From: Lota lota
Lineage: Eukaryota; Chordata; Actinopteri; Gadiformes; Lotidae
NCBI GenBank assembly: GCA_026745465.1
Contig: JACYXH010000216.1
Location: forward strand, 28,501-92,500
Length of the DNA stretch: 64,000 nucleotides
Direction: 5' to 3'
Program-made: the position numbers and the translations under genes
The notes under the pieces: generated by a model
What the model was told of the DNA's origin: nothing
Seen by the model: only the letters and a program-made list of their open reading frames with translations
Databases searched by the model: none
Shown here: piece by piece, positions 1 to 14,586 of the stretch
Position numbering within the stretch: position 1 is the first letter of the stretch
Layout: each line of letters begins with the position of its first letter

Positions 1-3000
1 TAAGTATTTAATCAAATTTAAGGATGACTATACTGAAGGCTAAAATACTTTTATTGGATATGCAATTTGCATTATGGAGTCGTAATCCATTGAATAATCT
101 ACAAAACATTCCAGATAAAATACCAAATCATTTATTTTGTTTTACGCCAACTGAAATAATTTTCAAATTTTGCAGTTCAAATGTATATACTATAAAAAAT
201 TAAATTGAAATTAAATGATAAGATATGACATGTCAAATTGACTGAACACTATTCTTATTTTTTCTTTTATAACTGTATCTTAAACATTGTGAATTAGCAA
301 CATTGTGAACTAGCAAGTGAAGGCGCTCCATGCTGTCTATAGTATGGACAGAGGATCTCTATACAGTATAGACTCTCTACTGTAGCAACGTTCTCAAGCT
401 CTCCTGACGAACAGGGGAGATCAGCAGCAGAGCAGGGGCCATGGGTCAGTGGCTTGGCCCCGGATTACCAAGCGGGGGCGTGTGAAGAAAAAACAATAAC
501 GTAAAAAAGAAAAGTCGAAAGGTCGTGATTGCCTCTAGGTGGCTGTTCGCACCACATACTACCCCCTGGCAAATGGTCAGATCTGAGTGTGTTTGACAAA
601 TCCCCCAGGGTCAAAGCAGGCAGTGCCCCATCCTTCCTTCCTCCTAAGGATGAACGCACCACTCTCTGGCTCTATGTGCCGCTGATTATTAAGACATTTG
701 GCGAGAGTGTTTATAGGGAACCAACACCTCATAGATACGACAGATAGTAATGTCTCTCTTGTCCGACTCTTTTTCTCACTCTCTCCAGAGTGTGGATTAC
801 AGTAGTACTTAAAGCCTCTAATGAAAAACCTGGTGATGAAGACTATTAGAGGATACATAAACATGAGGCGTGATGCTATACGTGACCTGATCACATTAGA
901 TAGTGGACAGTGGGGCGCTGCATTGGTGTGTGGGCTGCAAGTAAACGTGGACTCTCACAAAACGAATTGGTTCGATGTGGCTGAATTAGTTTTGGTTCCA
1001 TTACCACTGGGCCAACCTAGTGGTAATGAGCATGTATACATGGACAGTATTTTAAAGAAAAGATTCTGAATATTAAGTGTTTACATTGTATTCGGAAAGG
1101 CGTTAAGACCTTTACACCTATTTACACCTTTCTGAAATCCTGAGTCTGAATGGACATATGTTGAATCGCTACGTTTAATGGTGCAAAGAAAGCTTTGTAG
1201 TCTTCGGTAATACAGAGCGCTGTTCCACGGATAGTTGCCTTAGTTGGATTGTTCAAGAGCGCTTAAGGTCATGTCGATTATGTTGTCATTGTTATAATGT
1301 TGTTGTCATCAATTTAATAAACATTTAGACCAGTCTAATAAACAGCTTATGTGCCAGTGTTGTCTTTTTCAGCTTTAAACATGATACTGTGGATGAAACA
1401 CAAAAATCGGTGATCGTGATTCGCGTGCATTTTTTCTAACAGCTTATTTTCTTCGAGATGCACCCCAGACTCTGCCATCAGCTTTGTCACGACAAAACAA
1501 AACATTTACCCTTGCAAGGTGATGCAATGCGATTGTGTAAGTGAGAGGTAAAGCATGTCTGGCTGGGCACCGCATGTGGCACGGACTCTTCTCTGTGTTC
1601 TGTGTTTTACTCAAACACTATTCAGTCCGACAGCCACGACTGTGTTTACCGGACGACTTTCTCCAGAGATGACAGCGCTGTCTCCTCCCACGCTCTCCGT
1701 CTTCCAGACTTTAGCAAGGGGTTCAGCCGTCATCAACAAGCCCGTTTATCCCTTTCAAAAGCTCTTGTCCATGTTCTTTCCTGATTTGGTTAAGCGCTGG
1801 TAGAATGCTCTCAGGATGCCGCCACACTTTGTACATTTGTCACGGTGCAAACAATACAAATGTGCGATATACAAACACGGGATGGGCATTTGATTAAAAA
1901 AGAAAATGCAGCTTGCAGATAAAATGGTCAAAGTCTCACACTAAAATAACTGGTACACCCAAAACTCACAATTTATCCGTCGTAAACGGTTGGTACAATC
2001 ATGCTTTGAACCATGGCAACACACCTGCTGATACCCACACGCCTTTAATTAGGTTCATATTTAATACAGAGTAAACAGGTGTCATTTCACCCCATAATCA
2101 ATCCATCAATCCGTTCTAATCAATGTTGACTATTTCCGTGCTGTGCCATTTCTCCCTCTATGCTTGAGTGCAAATACGTTTTCATAGTGTCACCTAATTA
2201 ATGTTTTTCATAAGGAACATAGAATAAAAGACTACTACAACATGTGGGGAGAAATATCTATTGCTAAGAAAAGGAAAATATCTATTTGAAAAGGAAAGAA
2301 GAGATATCCACACAGCAGCTCTTTGCAGAAGCTGTCAGACATAGATTAGCAGAACGAGCAAGGGCTCCACAAAAGGCAGCAGCTTATATACTTTCGATGA
2401 CAGGATTTCAGTTATAATCCAATATAAATGAGACAACAATGTGAAATACAACCACCACTGGAAGGCCCAACTGTACTTTAGGAGATTATATCGAAAAACA
2501 TGAAACCTGATTTATTTTGTAAGATCATTTAGAGTGAAAGGAGTTTGGAAACTGTCAGTATACTGGTGTTGAGAAAGTGGATGGCATGGTAATGGTGAAC
2601 TATACTATTCTAACCTCATTAAAGATGTTGTCAGTACGATTTGAGCATTGTATAAAGCAGCAATGCAAGCAATGCATGCAAGCAGAAGAGATTACTATTT
2701 CGAACATAAACAACCGGAAAAAAACACCCTTCCCTCTCTGCTCTCTACCTTCCTAAGTGTTGTATTAGCGGCCCTGTGGTGCAGCTATGATAACGCTGTG
2801 TGTGTGCATGTGACTGACATGCAAGATGCATTCCCCAAACCAATCAGGGAAGAGACACCAAGATTGGTCAGATAATCGGTCTACAATTTTAATGGTTTCG
2901 TACAGAGACAGACGCAGAGAACCAGGACAGAAATTCTCCAAGAGCATTTCACTCAATAATACCTGATGAGGTGCTATGGCATTTCTAACACATTCATATT

Positions 3001-4710
3001 TGCCTTTATAGGCAGCATTTTACACATTTCTATGACTTCAATTAAACAGTTAAAAGATAGAAGAGAAATGTATAGGAACGTAAAGATTCCAGCTATATCG
3101 GAGTGTATATAGAGTGACTTATTTCAGTGTATTGCATTTTTGCTTGATGATCTTTTGACAGTGGCTATATTAACTGCATGTGTTACTTTATCAAGAGAAA
3201 CATAATTATATTGTGTTTTTATCATTCAAATTGTTGGTCGGCAGTCTGGGTCATTTATTGTTAGGAAAATGTGCATCGTGAGAGTTACAAGGTTTCTATT
3301 TGACAGAGACAATAGATCTCGATGTAACATCATTCATACCCTACTGAATCTCATCCTTCTCCCCGTAGCTCTGCCAGTTTTTCTTTGTATTCTGGCCATT
3401 TGAAGGCAAATGCATAGTGCAGCGTTGCCATGAAGTCCACTACTTTACAATACTTTATAAATGTATCCTCATAATCCAGTTATCTTTTTGAACCTCAAAT
3501 ACGCTCACGGCCAGCTCTGAACATTCAGGAACTGAGGCAAGGGTTTTTGCAAATGACCTCACGTGGGCCAAGAATGAACAGATTGTGATGTGCAACCGTA
3601 TAACAAAGTATCTGAGTCTGTGACGTTCCCTCTGTGTGGATAACGAGCACATGTTAGATCCAAGGCGTCAGTGTGTATGACGCAACGCTTAGCAAAACAA
3701 TGACCGCACCCACTTCTAAATACCCGAGCAAACGAATAGTACCAGGCAACGCACAGATCAGACAACCTATCCAGAGGGTGGCCTGTGGTCATCCACTTCC
3801 AGCGCCGTTTCAAAGAAAGTTGAATCGAGGATAGCGAAAAACACCAGGGTGGCCATTCAGGGATGGTGTTCGTCAACGATACAAACGGGCGAAACAAAAC
3901 AAAACCTCTAACAGAATCAGTGGTAGGGAATCATTTATTAAAATACGATCTTCATGAGCATAAGATTATGTACATGCCAACTGACGATTTCACTAATCCA
4001 AGAACAGCGGGGCTTGCCGATTGTTAACTGATTGAAACATTTTAATAATGTCTCTATTCACATTGTTTCATCAATGTGTACTGCTTTCATAGTCATACAT
4101 TTTTACTTCCATATGGGATAGCTATTGCTCTATACAATTGCTGAGATGTGACTAGTAGCGTTAGTTACGCGACCAGACAAAGAGTCCTCCGTTGACCCTT
4201 AACCTGGCTGGTAGCAGAGTTCCTAATGAACCAGCTATTGGAAAAACCCTCCGATGCCCTCCGTACCAGTTGGACGTTGGACAGGCCTTCAACGTTCTTC
4301 AGCACTGGGACACCAGGTCCAGTTCTCCTTCTGCCCAAGGACATACGGCTCTTGAAGTTATAGTGACGGAGCAGATGTCAGAGTTTGCGCTAGCCGCATC
4401 CTTGAAGACGCCATTGGTTTAAAGTTAGGAACTGTAGTTGCAATTTAGAGTTGGACAGCTTTGATGGATGGACAGAGCACACAGCTCAGTGACTCCCCAG
4501 GCCAGTGATCAGAACAATCAGCAGAGTCATCTTAATAGACAGCAAGTGGGAATGGGATTCGTTCCAGGGAGTCGAAAGGTCATGGAGTAGACAGTGTATC
4601 CCAACACCACTAGCTACCATTTGGGCTCTACGGATCCGTCCGTCTCCTTCGTTTGCTCTTGTTCTCTCTCACGCCTCACCTCCTTAAAAAAATAAATAAA
4701 ACCTTAGTGA
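1..4710. other. Intergenic DNA, no gene recognised
   Basis: AT-rich unique sequence. Open frames are all below about 115 codons and show no known domain, signal peptide or codon bias. Small local duplications are visible, for example the repeated ACATTGTGAA(T/C)TAGCAA at about 286-316. I see no RNA gene or clear transposon here. Confidence 0.6.
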
Positions 4711-4731
4711 GGGGGGGGGGGGGGGGGGGGG
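4711..4731. repeat. Poly-G homopolymer (G21)
   Basis: Twenty-one consecutive guanines follow the A-rich end of a stretch with AAATAAATAAA. The tract can form a G-quadruplex, and its length is prone to assembly error. Confidence 0.95.
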
Positions 4732-7290
4732 CAACAGAACCCTTGTTTGTCTGGTTGTACCACAAAGTTATGTTCAGAGATATACTTTCAGTGTGGCATG
4801 AGTCTACCTACAAATGTCATCATGTTCAGTGATACACCAGTCGTGTGTCAGCTGAAAACCACAAAACACCAGGATTCTGGGTCCATTCCACAGGGTGCAT
4901 TCATGGACAGTGTACACTTAATGACTTTCAGTTTCACAATCTCAGAAAACAGTCAATGAATCATGTCATCGTGTATGAGGAAAAGTGGTGACTTGCTGCT
5001 AGCGTTTGCCATGGAGAAATGAAGCTCTGCATTGCTTTTAGTTTGGGCAGAGTAGTCGGACTCACCACAACACGGGCAGTGGAGCAAGTGTCATTGATTA
5101 TTATGGCAGAGTTTCCCATCCGAATGGCAAAAGAAAATCATAGTTCTGAATTCCTTGATAGGTTTTGCCTAGTAGGCTGTCCATACTACAATTCATTCTG
5201 CCGTGAAACTGGAATAAAACTGTTGACATTATTATAGTTTCACATCCATACTAGGTCAAAAATGATTCCATCGTTCTATTCAATGGCTCTATTAACTTCT
5301 TCAAGGGTCTATTAGCTTTTTCAAGGGAGCCAGAGACTGTTTGTGACTTTTACAAAACATGTTCAATATTAGCATATACCAGTTATCCTTCAGCTTTCAA
5401 AAATTGCACAGCTAAACGTATCTTTGAAGGAATGCAGAGTTTTTAGTATTTATTTTGCTTGATGTCAGGGTTGTCAGTTCGTCAACGATATGTGTCTTAG
5501 CAAAATCATGAGCAACACTGCTACAACCATGACATACACGGTTTTACACCGACTTGGAAAACCTCTCCACTTCTCTGAAAATGCCTTCATGACACACAGT
5601 AGCTTTGAAGTAAAAAATAAACAAAATGCTCCTTTCTGCAGAGCATATCATGTCCCATTAATGTCACTGTGATTGGTTAACCACTTATTTCTCGTCATTT
5701 TCCCTCAGAATTGAGTAAACATGCTTACAACCATTGCTTTTAGAGCATCAGAAATGTCCAGCCTTTTCTGATAGTTGTTGATCTTATTTATCCTACAGTG
5801 TAGCACACGCAGTATGTACATCCATTGCTTAAGACAGAAAAACATTAATTACACATTAATGATAAGATTCAATAGCATGGTCCCTTATTTGACTCAGGCT
5901 GTCTGAAAACATAGCAAAAGCCCATCTATCCCCTTCCACCATTTTGAAAGAAGGTGATGGGTTAAGCTAGTGAATGATCCATTGAATTAAACTGACACGA
6001 TGGCGACAGATGTTTGCATTATAGGCTTGAGGATGTCATGAACCATGAATATTCATAGTTCAGCAGTAAAAAAAAAATGAATTTCTACTTCCTTCAACAG
6101 CTAAATAGGCTGGTTGGTCTAAATTCTGGCTGTCGTCACCCATACACAATGCATTTGACTGTGTTACATCGGCCATGGGAAACACATATGCCACCTGCAT
6201 GTTCATCCAAGGACACAGCCCTGACAACATAATGGTCAGACACAGACGGATGCAGAGCCTGATGGCACATTAGGCCTTCGCTGCAGTGTTGGAAACGAAG
6301 AGGCTTTGGACCTGTCCATGAGTATGTGGCACAGAGTCAGCAAGGGTCAATTCATGTTCAACTGATATTTTATAAATGCAAAGTACAGTGAGCTGCAACC
6401 GGATTAAAAAGCCTGAACAAAATGAATCACTTTCCTGTTTTTTGCTGGGACTGAATTCATTACTGTTGGAAATAGGGCAGTTGTGGGAACACAATCATTG
6501 TAGGTTTGCAGTGTAAGCTCCACATTTGCATCTTCAAAGTAGGAGTTACTATGAAACTAAACTATTCTATTCCAACTGTAAAATGGCAACTGTAATTTGT
6601 CTAGGGTTACTGTTGCTCACTAGTGAATTATATTTTATTATTATTAATTAGTTTGGAATATCCAACCGACTTGAACTGTTTACATCTCACTAAGCAGATG
6701 ACACCCCACAGACCCTCTTTTCTGAGTTGACCGATTTGCTTTTCATGTCAACTCTAGGAAAGTAAATTGTACATACACAGGATTCTCCGATTGTGTACCC
6801 TGCGAGAAAGACAAATACTGTTGCTTAGCAAAGGTGGTTGATTGACACTTTCCTTCCTTCCATGCAGCGAACGCTTTACAGCACTCATGTTCACGACATC
6901 AATGTATTTCATATTTGGAGATTCTTCATGATTTTTTCCCCCTTGTTATGCAGCACAACAGAGTAGCTGCTCTTAGCAGGTGACCGAATGGCCATTAATG
7001 CCTCTGGAGAAAATAGCTGCTTCCTGATGGCGACAGATAGAGAGTGATAAAGACCTTAGGTAGTTGTACTGTATTGAACAGACCCGTTGTCAAGGCTACT
7101 GTAGGACAATTTCTATCCCCAACATGGATGAGAGTGTTAAACTCCAATACGACTGAGGTCGTCGTCATGCTGAAATCGTATTATCTTTCTTCAATTAACT
7201 GGAGCAATGGACCACTTTATTCTGTCTAATAAACAGTGCTTGATTTGTAAATTGGGTGGTGCAGGAACACAGAGGCTGCTGATCCAGCGG
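4732..7290. other. Intergenic DNA, no gene recognised
   Basis: Unique AT-rich DNA. A 20-bp sequence, TCTATTA(A/G)CTTTTTCAAGGG-like, is repeated in tandem twice at about 5289-5328. A palindromic ATGAATATTCAT occurs at about 6045. No coding region is supported. Confidence 0.55.
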
Positions 7291-7333
7291 GTCGGGGGGG
7301 TGGGGGGGGGGGTGGGGGGGGGGGGGGGGGGGG
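7291..7333. repeat. G-rich tract (interrupted poly-G)
   Basis: Runs of G broken by single T residues, ending in more than 15 uninterrupted G. It is a strong potential G-quadruplex on the + strand. Short glycine- or proline-rich open frames here are translations of this tract. Confidence 0.95.
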
Positions 7334-7465
7334 AAGGAAAGTCACAGAACGTCGCAAAACCACCCGGCCTGGCGCACAGACTACACCTGCGTGCTGAGGA
7401 TTTTGTTTTCCATGGTGATGCTCCCACCAGTAAGCTGCGGCCTCAGAAATAATAGGTTGCGTCGA

Positions 7466-7509
7466 GTGTGTGTGTGTGTGTGTGGGGGGGGGAGGGGGGG
7501 GGGGGGGGG
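7466..7509. repeat. Compound microsatellite (GT)n then poly-G
   Basis: About nine GT units run directly into two G runs separated by one A. The same GT-to-G arrangement recurs elsewhere in the window. Confidence 0.95.
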
Positions 7510-9390
7510 TTACTATAGAAGGGTTTTAATTATAAAAGGTATTCAGCATATCTTTCAATGTTTAAAGAAAGGCAAAAATATATACTGCATTATACTCTAA
7601 GGGTCTGAGAAACATAGCCCTCTCTCGGACACGAAAATCAACAGCCGCTGCCCATATGGAGGGCCACACACACCTCGCCGCCGGTGGCCCCTGGTCGTGA
7701 CATCGAAGAGTATACTAAAAGGCAGTTTGACGTCACGAAAATAACGCTATCTGCACTCTGAGCGTAGTGGAACGTTCACAAACATAGGATTTGACTCCTG
7801 TTTTCTCTAAGTTACAGTTGTAAATTTCAGTAACAGTGATGACATGCCATAGAATACTAGGTTGATGATCCTATAAGACACATTACCACGCTTAAAACAA
7901 CAAAAGAACGATTTATCTTCACCTTTATCATACATAACATACTGCTTATGAAACGAAAAGGAAAAAAACCATCAGTTGATAAAAAGGCGATTCTGCAGCA
8001 GTGGTCTCCGCGTCAGACAGGGAAAGATACGCACTGCAAATTTCCTTTTTTTCTATTTTTAGCAGCGTTCTCAGAGCAACATCTCCCATTGTGAGAATGT
8101 TGACCCTGTTTCAACACTAGCTCACACGCTTCAGGCATCTCTGTATGACCTGTGTGATTCACTTCCCGTCTCTCGCGTTTGGATTTTTTCATCTGATATG
8201 AAATACATCCAAAATGGGCAAACAAACGATTTACAAGTAGCCCCAATGGGAAAATAAAAGAATGACCGGACAGATAACGTTAAATATTGCACAAAATGTA
8301 TTGACAGATTTTGATAGTGACAGAGGAGGTGCCGGATCCAATCAAATAGGTGTCCACCGGTCCCAATCGGAGAGGTCCCAGATCAGGTCCCGGATGGATC
8401 CGGAACAAATGAAACCCTGGCTACTAAATGTTAGCAATGAAATAGAAACCCAGCTGACCCACCTTGTTTGGGAGAGATGATGGGCTTCCACGTTGCTGTG
8501 TCTCGGTTCACTACACAACTAGAATACCCTTCATCAAAAAGCACATAAATATCCACAAGCTCACACACATTCCCATAACACCCACACACACACATTGATT
8601 GCTGATGTTTAAAACCACAGAGTCTGTTCAGCACAACAAAAACATAGGAATTAAAGAAGCTTGTCTCAAAAAAAGTAATTGGTCTTTAAAAACCAGTTGC
8701 AATTATGTTTCGCTTAGCAAAGTTAAAATTGTCAAGATATTGTATTTGTATTTTCTATCGGCGTAAAATGAAACACTTTAACTCAATTCAGAGCTTGTCA
8801 GGCAACCTTTTTTTCCGCTATGATTAAATATGTAGGTTATGCGCGCTGCCGCTTTGCAGACGAGTACATTTGCTTAACTTGAATTCATATTTTTGGCCAT
8901 TTAATTAGACAACAGCCTGGTTCTGTGTTCTCTTGTATTGCCCCATACAACAACAACCTTGTCATCATCCACATATGAGCATGGCTGAGTCTACATGGAC
9001 GTCCATGTGCTCTTTAAGCGCACTTACTGAATATTGAACAACCGCTGGGGGCTGGTTGAATGGCTCAATGATGATTGCGATGAACCGACCCGCGCTTCCA
9101 ACATTCAGTGAGCATGCATGCCTTTGGGTTGTGCCATGGGCATGCACGATAGAAGCAAGTGGAGGAACGATCTGGTGTTTCAGTGTCTTCAAACTGGGAG
9201 AAGAGCTGGCAGAACACATGGTGGTTGGACTATGATGGGGTTCTTGGAGGAACAGTGTCTATGGCCCCTGTCTACACGAGAGAATCGCGAGGTTTTTCAA
9301 TTTCAATCGGCGCTGGATTCCAAAACAAATCGGTGTCCAGGAAAGGCTCACCACATAGGGAGAGTTTACTAGAGAACGACGCTTAATATG
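7510..9390. other. Intergenic DNA; possible degenerate mobile-element remnant near 8.3 kb
   Basis: No gene is recognised. At 8326-8410 an imperfect inverted repeat brackets a short G/C-rich segment (GTGCCGGATCC on one side, GGATCCGGAAC on the other). This could be a decayed MITE. The rest is unique sequence with short open frames only. Confidence 0.45.
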
Positions 9391-9414
9391 CGCACACACA
9401 CACACACACACACA
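9391..9414. repeat. (CA)n microsatellite
   Basis: An uninterrupted CA dinucleotide tract of about 12 units. Confidence 0.95.
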
Positions 9415-10281
9415 GGTTCCTGGGACGAGAGGTTATAACCAGACGTCCCATTGCGAGTCAGTCTAGATTGAACATTAAGGTATCTCCGGAGGTTGTTCTT
9501 AGAAGCGTTGTCTGCATCTCTCGTACGACCATTCCTGTCTGTTAGGACGGCGAAAACATCTGTCGTTGCATTGCGATCGCACAACTGTTTTCAATTTGCG
9601 ATGTGAAGAAAAGATACAAAACGCTGCTGTTATCAAGGTTTATGTGTCAACGTCAGTGTGAGGTCCTACAGCCCTATCTCACAAGACGCTATCATGATCT
9701 CATTTGCAGATAACAGAAGATAGTACTTAGCATTAGTATTTCAAACTGTGATGTAGTCACTGCTTTCGCTGTAAGGCTTTTTCCATTGGAAATTAGATAA
9801 AATGATAAAATTACATTTATAGTTGTTGTTGTCAATCACAGGTTTGATAACATACAGTTTTATTGGGTTCTCTGTCTCATCTACATATATGAAGAACTTT
9901 ACATATATTAATAAGCATGTTAAGGCACTGAAGTTTCTTTGTTCTGGTTTTTTATTCTAGCCACCTCTCGTTTGGAGACTATGTTTCTGCAGCTCAAACA
10001 AGACTTGAAGCTTACATGTATGTGTTCAATTATTGAAATCCATATGAAAAAGGTTTGTGGTTTTCACCTGCTGTCGATTTGATAGGGTCCAAGTATGGTT
10101 AAGCATTTTATATTTATCCTAAAGCAATTACTTGTTTGCAGTTAATCTTCACCCAGTCAATGAATGCCCTATTAATGATAAAAACTTAGCTTCCACGATC
10201 CATCATTGCTTATTTATCATACAAGCTACAAATTGGTTTGAATCATTTAAGGTTAGCAGTGTTCATGTAATAATTATATAA
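9415..10281. other. Intergenic DNA, nothing recognised
   Basis: Unique AT-rich sequence without long open frames or recognisable repeats. Confidence 0.6.
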
Positions 10282-10282
10282 C

Positions 10283-10313
<31 letters not shown>

Positions 10314-10336
10314 CGTGCGTGCGTGTGTGTGTGTGT
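10282..10336. repeat. (GT)n microsatellite with GTGC units
   Basis: Pure GT units, then several GTGC tetranucleotides, then GT again, making an imperfect compound tract. Confidence 0.95.
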
Positions 10337-10439
10337 TCGATAAATCCTTCATAGCAAAATGTCAATTAAATGCTGTGCGCACTGGATATGAAGGAAGGTC
10401 ATTTTCCTGCAGACATTAGAAAGCTTAAGGATTAACATA

Positions 10440-10459
10440 CCCCCCCCCCCCCCCCCCCC
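10440..10459. repeat. Poly-C homopolymer (C20)
   Basis: Twenty consecutive cytosines. The complementary strand is a G-quadruplex candidate. Confidence 0.95.
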
Positions 10460-11116
10460 AGACACATGCAATGCCTAGGTGACTGTTAGCATGTCAATAA
10501 AAACATTGGAATTAAAACAGCAACTTCATTCATTTAATCATTTAAATTAAATCGAATTGCATGTATATATTGTCCAAATACATTCTAGTAAATTATATTA
10601 GTCAACAATTTTTTTTTATATATGAATGTACTGGCTCTATTAGTATTATAATCACCACTGGAGATAAACTGGTTTAAAGGGCATTCAAAGTGTCTGAGTC
10701 ACATCTTGTAGGTTAGCTATGCTGGTAAACAAACCCTGCATGGACTACAGATGAAAGGGAACTACATGGAGGAGTGCTGGAGGGAGAGGTGGGCTGGCTA
10801 ACAGCCAAACAGGGGGGCTGTGTTTCATTAGTAGTTCCACTTAGCCTCATTCACTTCCCCTCAGCCCTTGGTATTACGCAACAGCATACGTTGCACGGAG
10901 GCCACTCGTGGAGCTGAGGGAAAGTGGGCGGGGGATTTAAATGGAACGCGCCCGCCCATGTACACTTTCAGCCTTAGCTATCGTGGATTGACCGCCACTT
11001 TCAGGCTGAGTAGTATACTGCTTTTTAGGAATCGTCAGAAATACGTCATTCGTAGAGCTATACAAGTTTTACTATACAACAAATGGGAAAACGCCGTGAC
11101 CTTGCTCAATGTATTC

Positions 11117-11137
11117 ATCTTCTTCTTCTTCTTCTTC
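11117..11137. repeat. (TTC)n microsatellite
   Basis: About seven TTC/CTT units inside otherwise unique sequence. It accounts for a phenylalanine run in a spurious frame. Confidence 0.9.
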
Positions 11138-13120
11138 GGCGGTAAGCCACCAGAGTTTTACGTACGTTACTGCCCGCTCACCATGGACATCTTTTCTCGC
11201 ACCAAATGCCTAACTGCAGTGCACTGTGGGGGATATACACCTCTAGAGCGACCATTTGCGTTGTCTCGCTCCCTCAGCCCTCCAAGGGGTGGATTTCACC
11301 AAGTTCACTTCCGTTTTTTCAGACGACCGGAACAACTCTTATGATGGCGGCGCGGGGAAGTGTAGAGGGGAAGTCAACGAAAGCATGTTGAACGCCTAAT
11401 GGAACACAGCCGATGACTAGGGGGGAGGAGAGACTTGTCTACACAACTCATAGGGAAAAGAAAAGGGAGGAAAGAAGTACATTCTCGACTCATGGAAGCG
11501 TCATGCTGGTCCAATGAAGGAATCATTCACTTAAATGCTTCATTAATATTTAAATAAAAATATGTGTAAATAATAAATAATGCTAGCACATATAAATACA
11601 CATATGATTTCGACCATCTTCCCCATTCTTACCTGGTAGTGTTTGACTTCAATGTTGTATGCACAACATCTTCCCTGTGCATGTAGGGTTTTGTCAAAAC
11701 TAAAATATGTCTGCACCTCAAAGCATTCAACACACTCTTAATGCCATTTAAGGTGCTAATTAAAAATGTATATGTATTTGCTCACAATTAATCAGAGGGG
11801 ATTTTAAACTCAGCCTAAATCCTCCAATTATTCAGCATGTGAGGGGGGAATCATACCCCTTATCGACCATGACACTGTATTAAGTCACATTAAGTCACAC
11901 AGCTATTTCCATACACCTGTCTGAGCCTTAGGTCCACCACCACTCTGAACAAATCTGTCACAGCAACGTCCAAAAGTGTGGCGTTGAGAGTTAAGGACCC
12001 CAATATCAAGTAAAAATAGTACTAGTCCAAAGATCATTTTGGGTTGACTCCGTGATTACGATGCACTACAGGTTCACCTTTGCTCAGAGCACTGCCTGCT
12101 CAAAACATCGTCCCCGACCCTGCAGATTCACTCTGTACATCATCATGAAGATGCGAATCAAACGGTCGACACGTGATGCTGGACTCCGGGTTCGGCATTT
12201 GGAATAAAGCCATCCAACATAGCCGTGGGAGGGCAGCGCTTTGAACTCCTTAAACAAGTGTTTAGGTTTAGAAATGAAGGAAGGGGTTGGTGTTTGGATC
12301 CAGTTGATTTTGGAACATTAAGAACACTTCAATCTGACTGCTCGCACGCGATTCAAGAGGTCAGCCCAACCAGGGATAACAGTTTTGAGAGTTGGGCGCA
12401 GCGTCAGGGTAGCGTCAACGCTAGGCTGGGCTACAACGCCAAGCTCCATATGAATACATCGGCAACGCTGACGCTGAAAACTCATCGTGTGTTGACCGCT
12501 TCAAGCTGTCGGGGTGTTCAGCACTGCTCCCTGTCATTGCTCCCTCTCATCCTACACCTCAATGACTGTGGCCACCTACTCGCTGGCCTTCCGCAACATG
12601 TTTTTGAACTTCTACAGATGATTCAAAGGGTGTCTAATCTTCAACCAGTGGCGGAGGGATGGTGGCCCAAGACTGGGGGGGGGGGGCACAGACACATTTT
12701 TACAGGGGCATGTGCCACCCCAAATCAAATGAATGACCGCATCCAGCCATCTGGTTAACAGTGGATAAGGGATTCCCATGGCTATGTTTAGATGAGCTTG
12801 TTTGCAGGAAAGATACCGAGGCTGGGCTAGTATTAGAGCAAGTGTACCCTTGCAGACGGTCAGCACAGATGCAGTGTGACAGTAACCTGGCAGTACAGGA
12901 GTACAATAATACAACTGAAATGTGGCGTTCCTGTGTTTTGTACATATACTTTATGCATACACTTCCAGTCCAGTGATAAACTGAAACCACCAAGCGCCGA
13001 TAATTAATGGTCTCATCTCATCAAACTCTAACACTAATTATCTGTCTAAAATAGGTATCACATCGCTGATAAATGACAGCAATGTGCAAACCTGTCAGAT
13101 GAATGCAGTCCCTTCCTATC

Positions 13121-13138
13121 TTTTTTTTTTTTTTTTTT
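13121..13138. repeat. Poly-T homopolymer (T18)
   Basis: Eighteen consecutive thymines. It could be the A-tail of a decayed retroposon on the minus strand, but no body was recognised. Confidence 0.9.
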
Positions 13139-14586
13139 GTATGGATCCATGTGTGTTGATATGACACGGGAGAGATACTATTCCAGGAATGTGTCTCAGG
13201 GACAAGCCTGGAGAACAGAGCCTGTGGGTAGTCGGGGCAGAAATCGATGCACATCAGAAGAATAAATGGGCTAATCACTCAGACAGTAAGCCACATCGAA
13301 CGAGTGGCAACAGGCCACGGCATCATTACATTTAAAATAGACACGAGAGAGAGAGAGAGCAGATTATGTAAGGTCACGATGTCTACTAGGGAACATTCGA
13401 ACTGATAGCCTTGAACCAAATGCACGTGTGTGTTGTGGGAGACCTTCTGCTGCATGCAAATTATCCTATACAAACCATGTGTTGTCTTTACTGTCTCCGG
13501 GAATACGCTGCATAAAGCTGGCTCTTCAATTGTCGAGGGCGTCACCGCAATCTAAACACAGTTAACAGCATCAGTTTATTACTCCTCTTAATGCCATATT
13601 GGTTCAACTCAAGCCCTCTCCTCTATACCCAGAAGCCAAGCCCTCTCTATACTCACAAGGTTCAATATGCAAATCAGTGGATGTCCACAAACGCCTACGT
13701 CGACAAATATTATCCATTGACCCACAAGGATTACTTTTGTGGTAGAACAGACAAGCGGTTAGCCTTCATTTGAATACTCAGCTGATGAATAGATTAGAGA
13801 CAAAGTCAAGTAAAGACAGCAGATTTCGTCATTCCTCCTGTCTGGACATGAATAGTGATGCTGCAGCCTCGGAGACCAGACTATCAATCAGGTCCTTGCC
13901 CAGTAGTGTGTGCTCTTGATCATTACGTGTTGAACTGTGCGGTTACTATCATAACCAGTCAATCGTTGAGGTTTAAAAGCCGCTAGTCACAACTAGTTTG
14001 TTCCCTGGCAAATGTTGGTAGACGTATTTGTAGCATTCGTGTAGAGAGCGGTGGCACCCAAGTGCGTGACAGGAAAGAGAAGGGAAATTGGTATCCAAGT
14101 CAAGAAGAGGAATGAAGTGATGGAAGGAAAACGTGGCAGCCGGTCATTACTGGCCACTTTAAAACCTTGCATTACGGGGAGACAGCAGGGACACAGCATG
14201 TCCAACATGGAGACAGATGATGTTCACAAAGCCCACACACTTTATTTAGGAAGCGAAGGAAACAGCTTTATTTGTTGTGGTGCTCACCATTTTAAAAGGC
14301 ATTCACACTTTGTAAGGTCTTGGCTGGACTGGGTTGCAGGAGAATTTGAGGTGCCGTGCCTTGTGCACGTGTGAACAAAAACACGTGTCATATTTTGCGT
14401 TGTTAAGACTTGAGCTACAGTTAGTACAAACATACTACATCTCCCTCTCCTTCCCCGTTCATGCTCCTTTAGCGACAGACTTACCACCACGTTGCTCTAT
14501 TGAGACGTAACCAGAGACACACTGGAGGATGTTTAAGACACTGGCCCTTTATAGCTTTATAACTATTCATGTAGCATTCTAGCATT

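Larger units (their letters stand above)
10460..14586. other. Intergenic DNA with a few minor repeats
   Basis: The longest open frames (158 codons from 10868, 177 codons from 12225) match no family I know. One runs through a (TTC)n tract at 11117-11137 and the other through a poly-G tract at 12675-12686. A T18 homopolymer lies at 13121-13138. The stretch at about 12645-12725, beginning CCAGTGGCGGAGG and ending near GGGGCATGTGCCACCCC, resembles one end of a common fish MITE, but no matching second end was found. Confidence 0.5.

Noticed and set aside
10868-11344. 158-codon open frame as a possible gene
   Set aside because: It contains a (TTC)n-derived Phe run and no recognisable domain.
12225-12758. 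177-codon open frame as a possible gene
   Set aside because: It crosses a poly-G run and a MITE-like end, has no domain, and shows no splice or promoter support.
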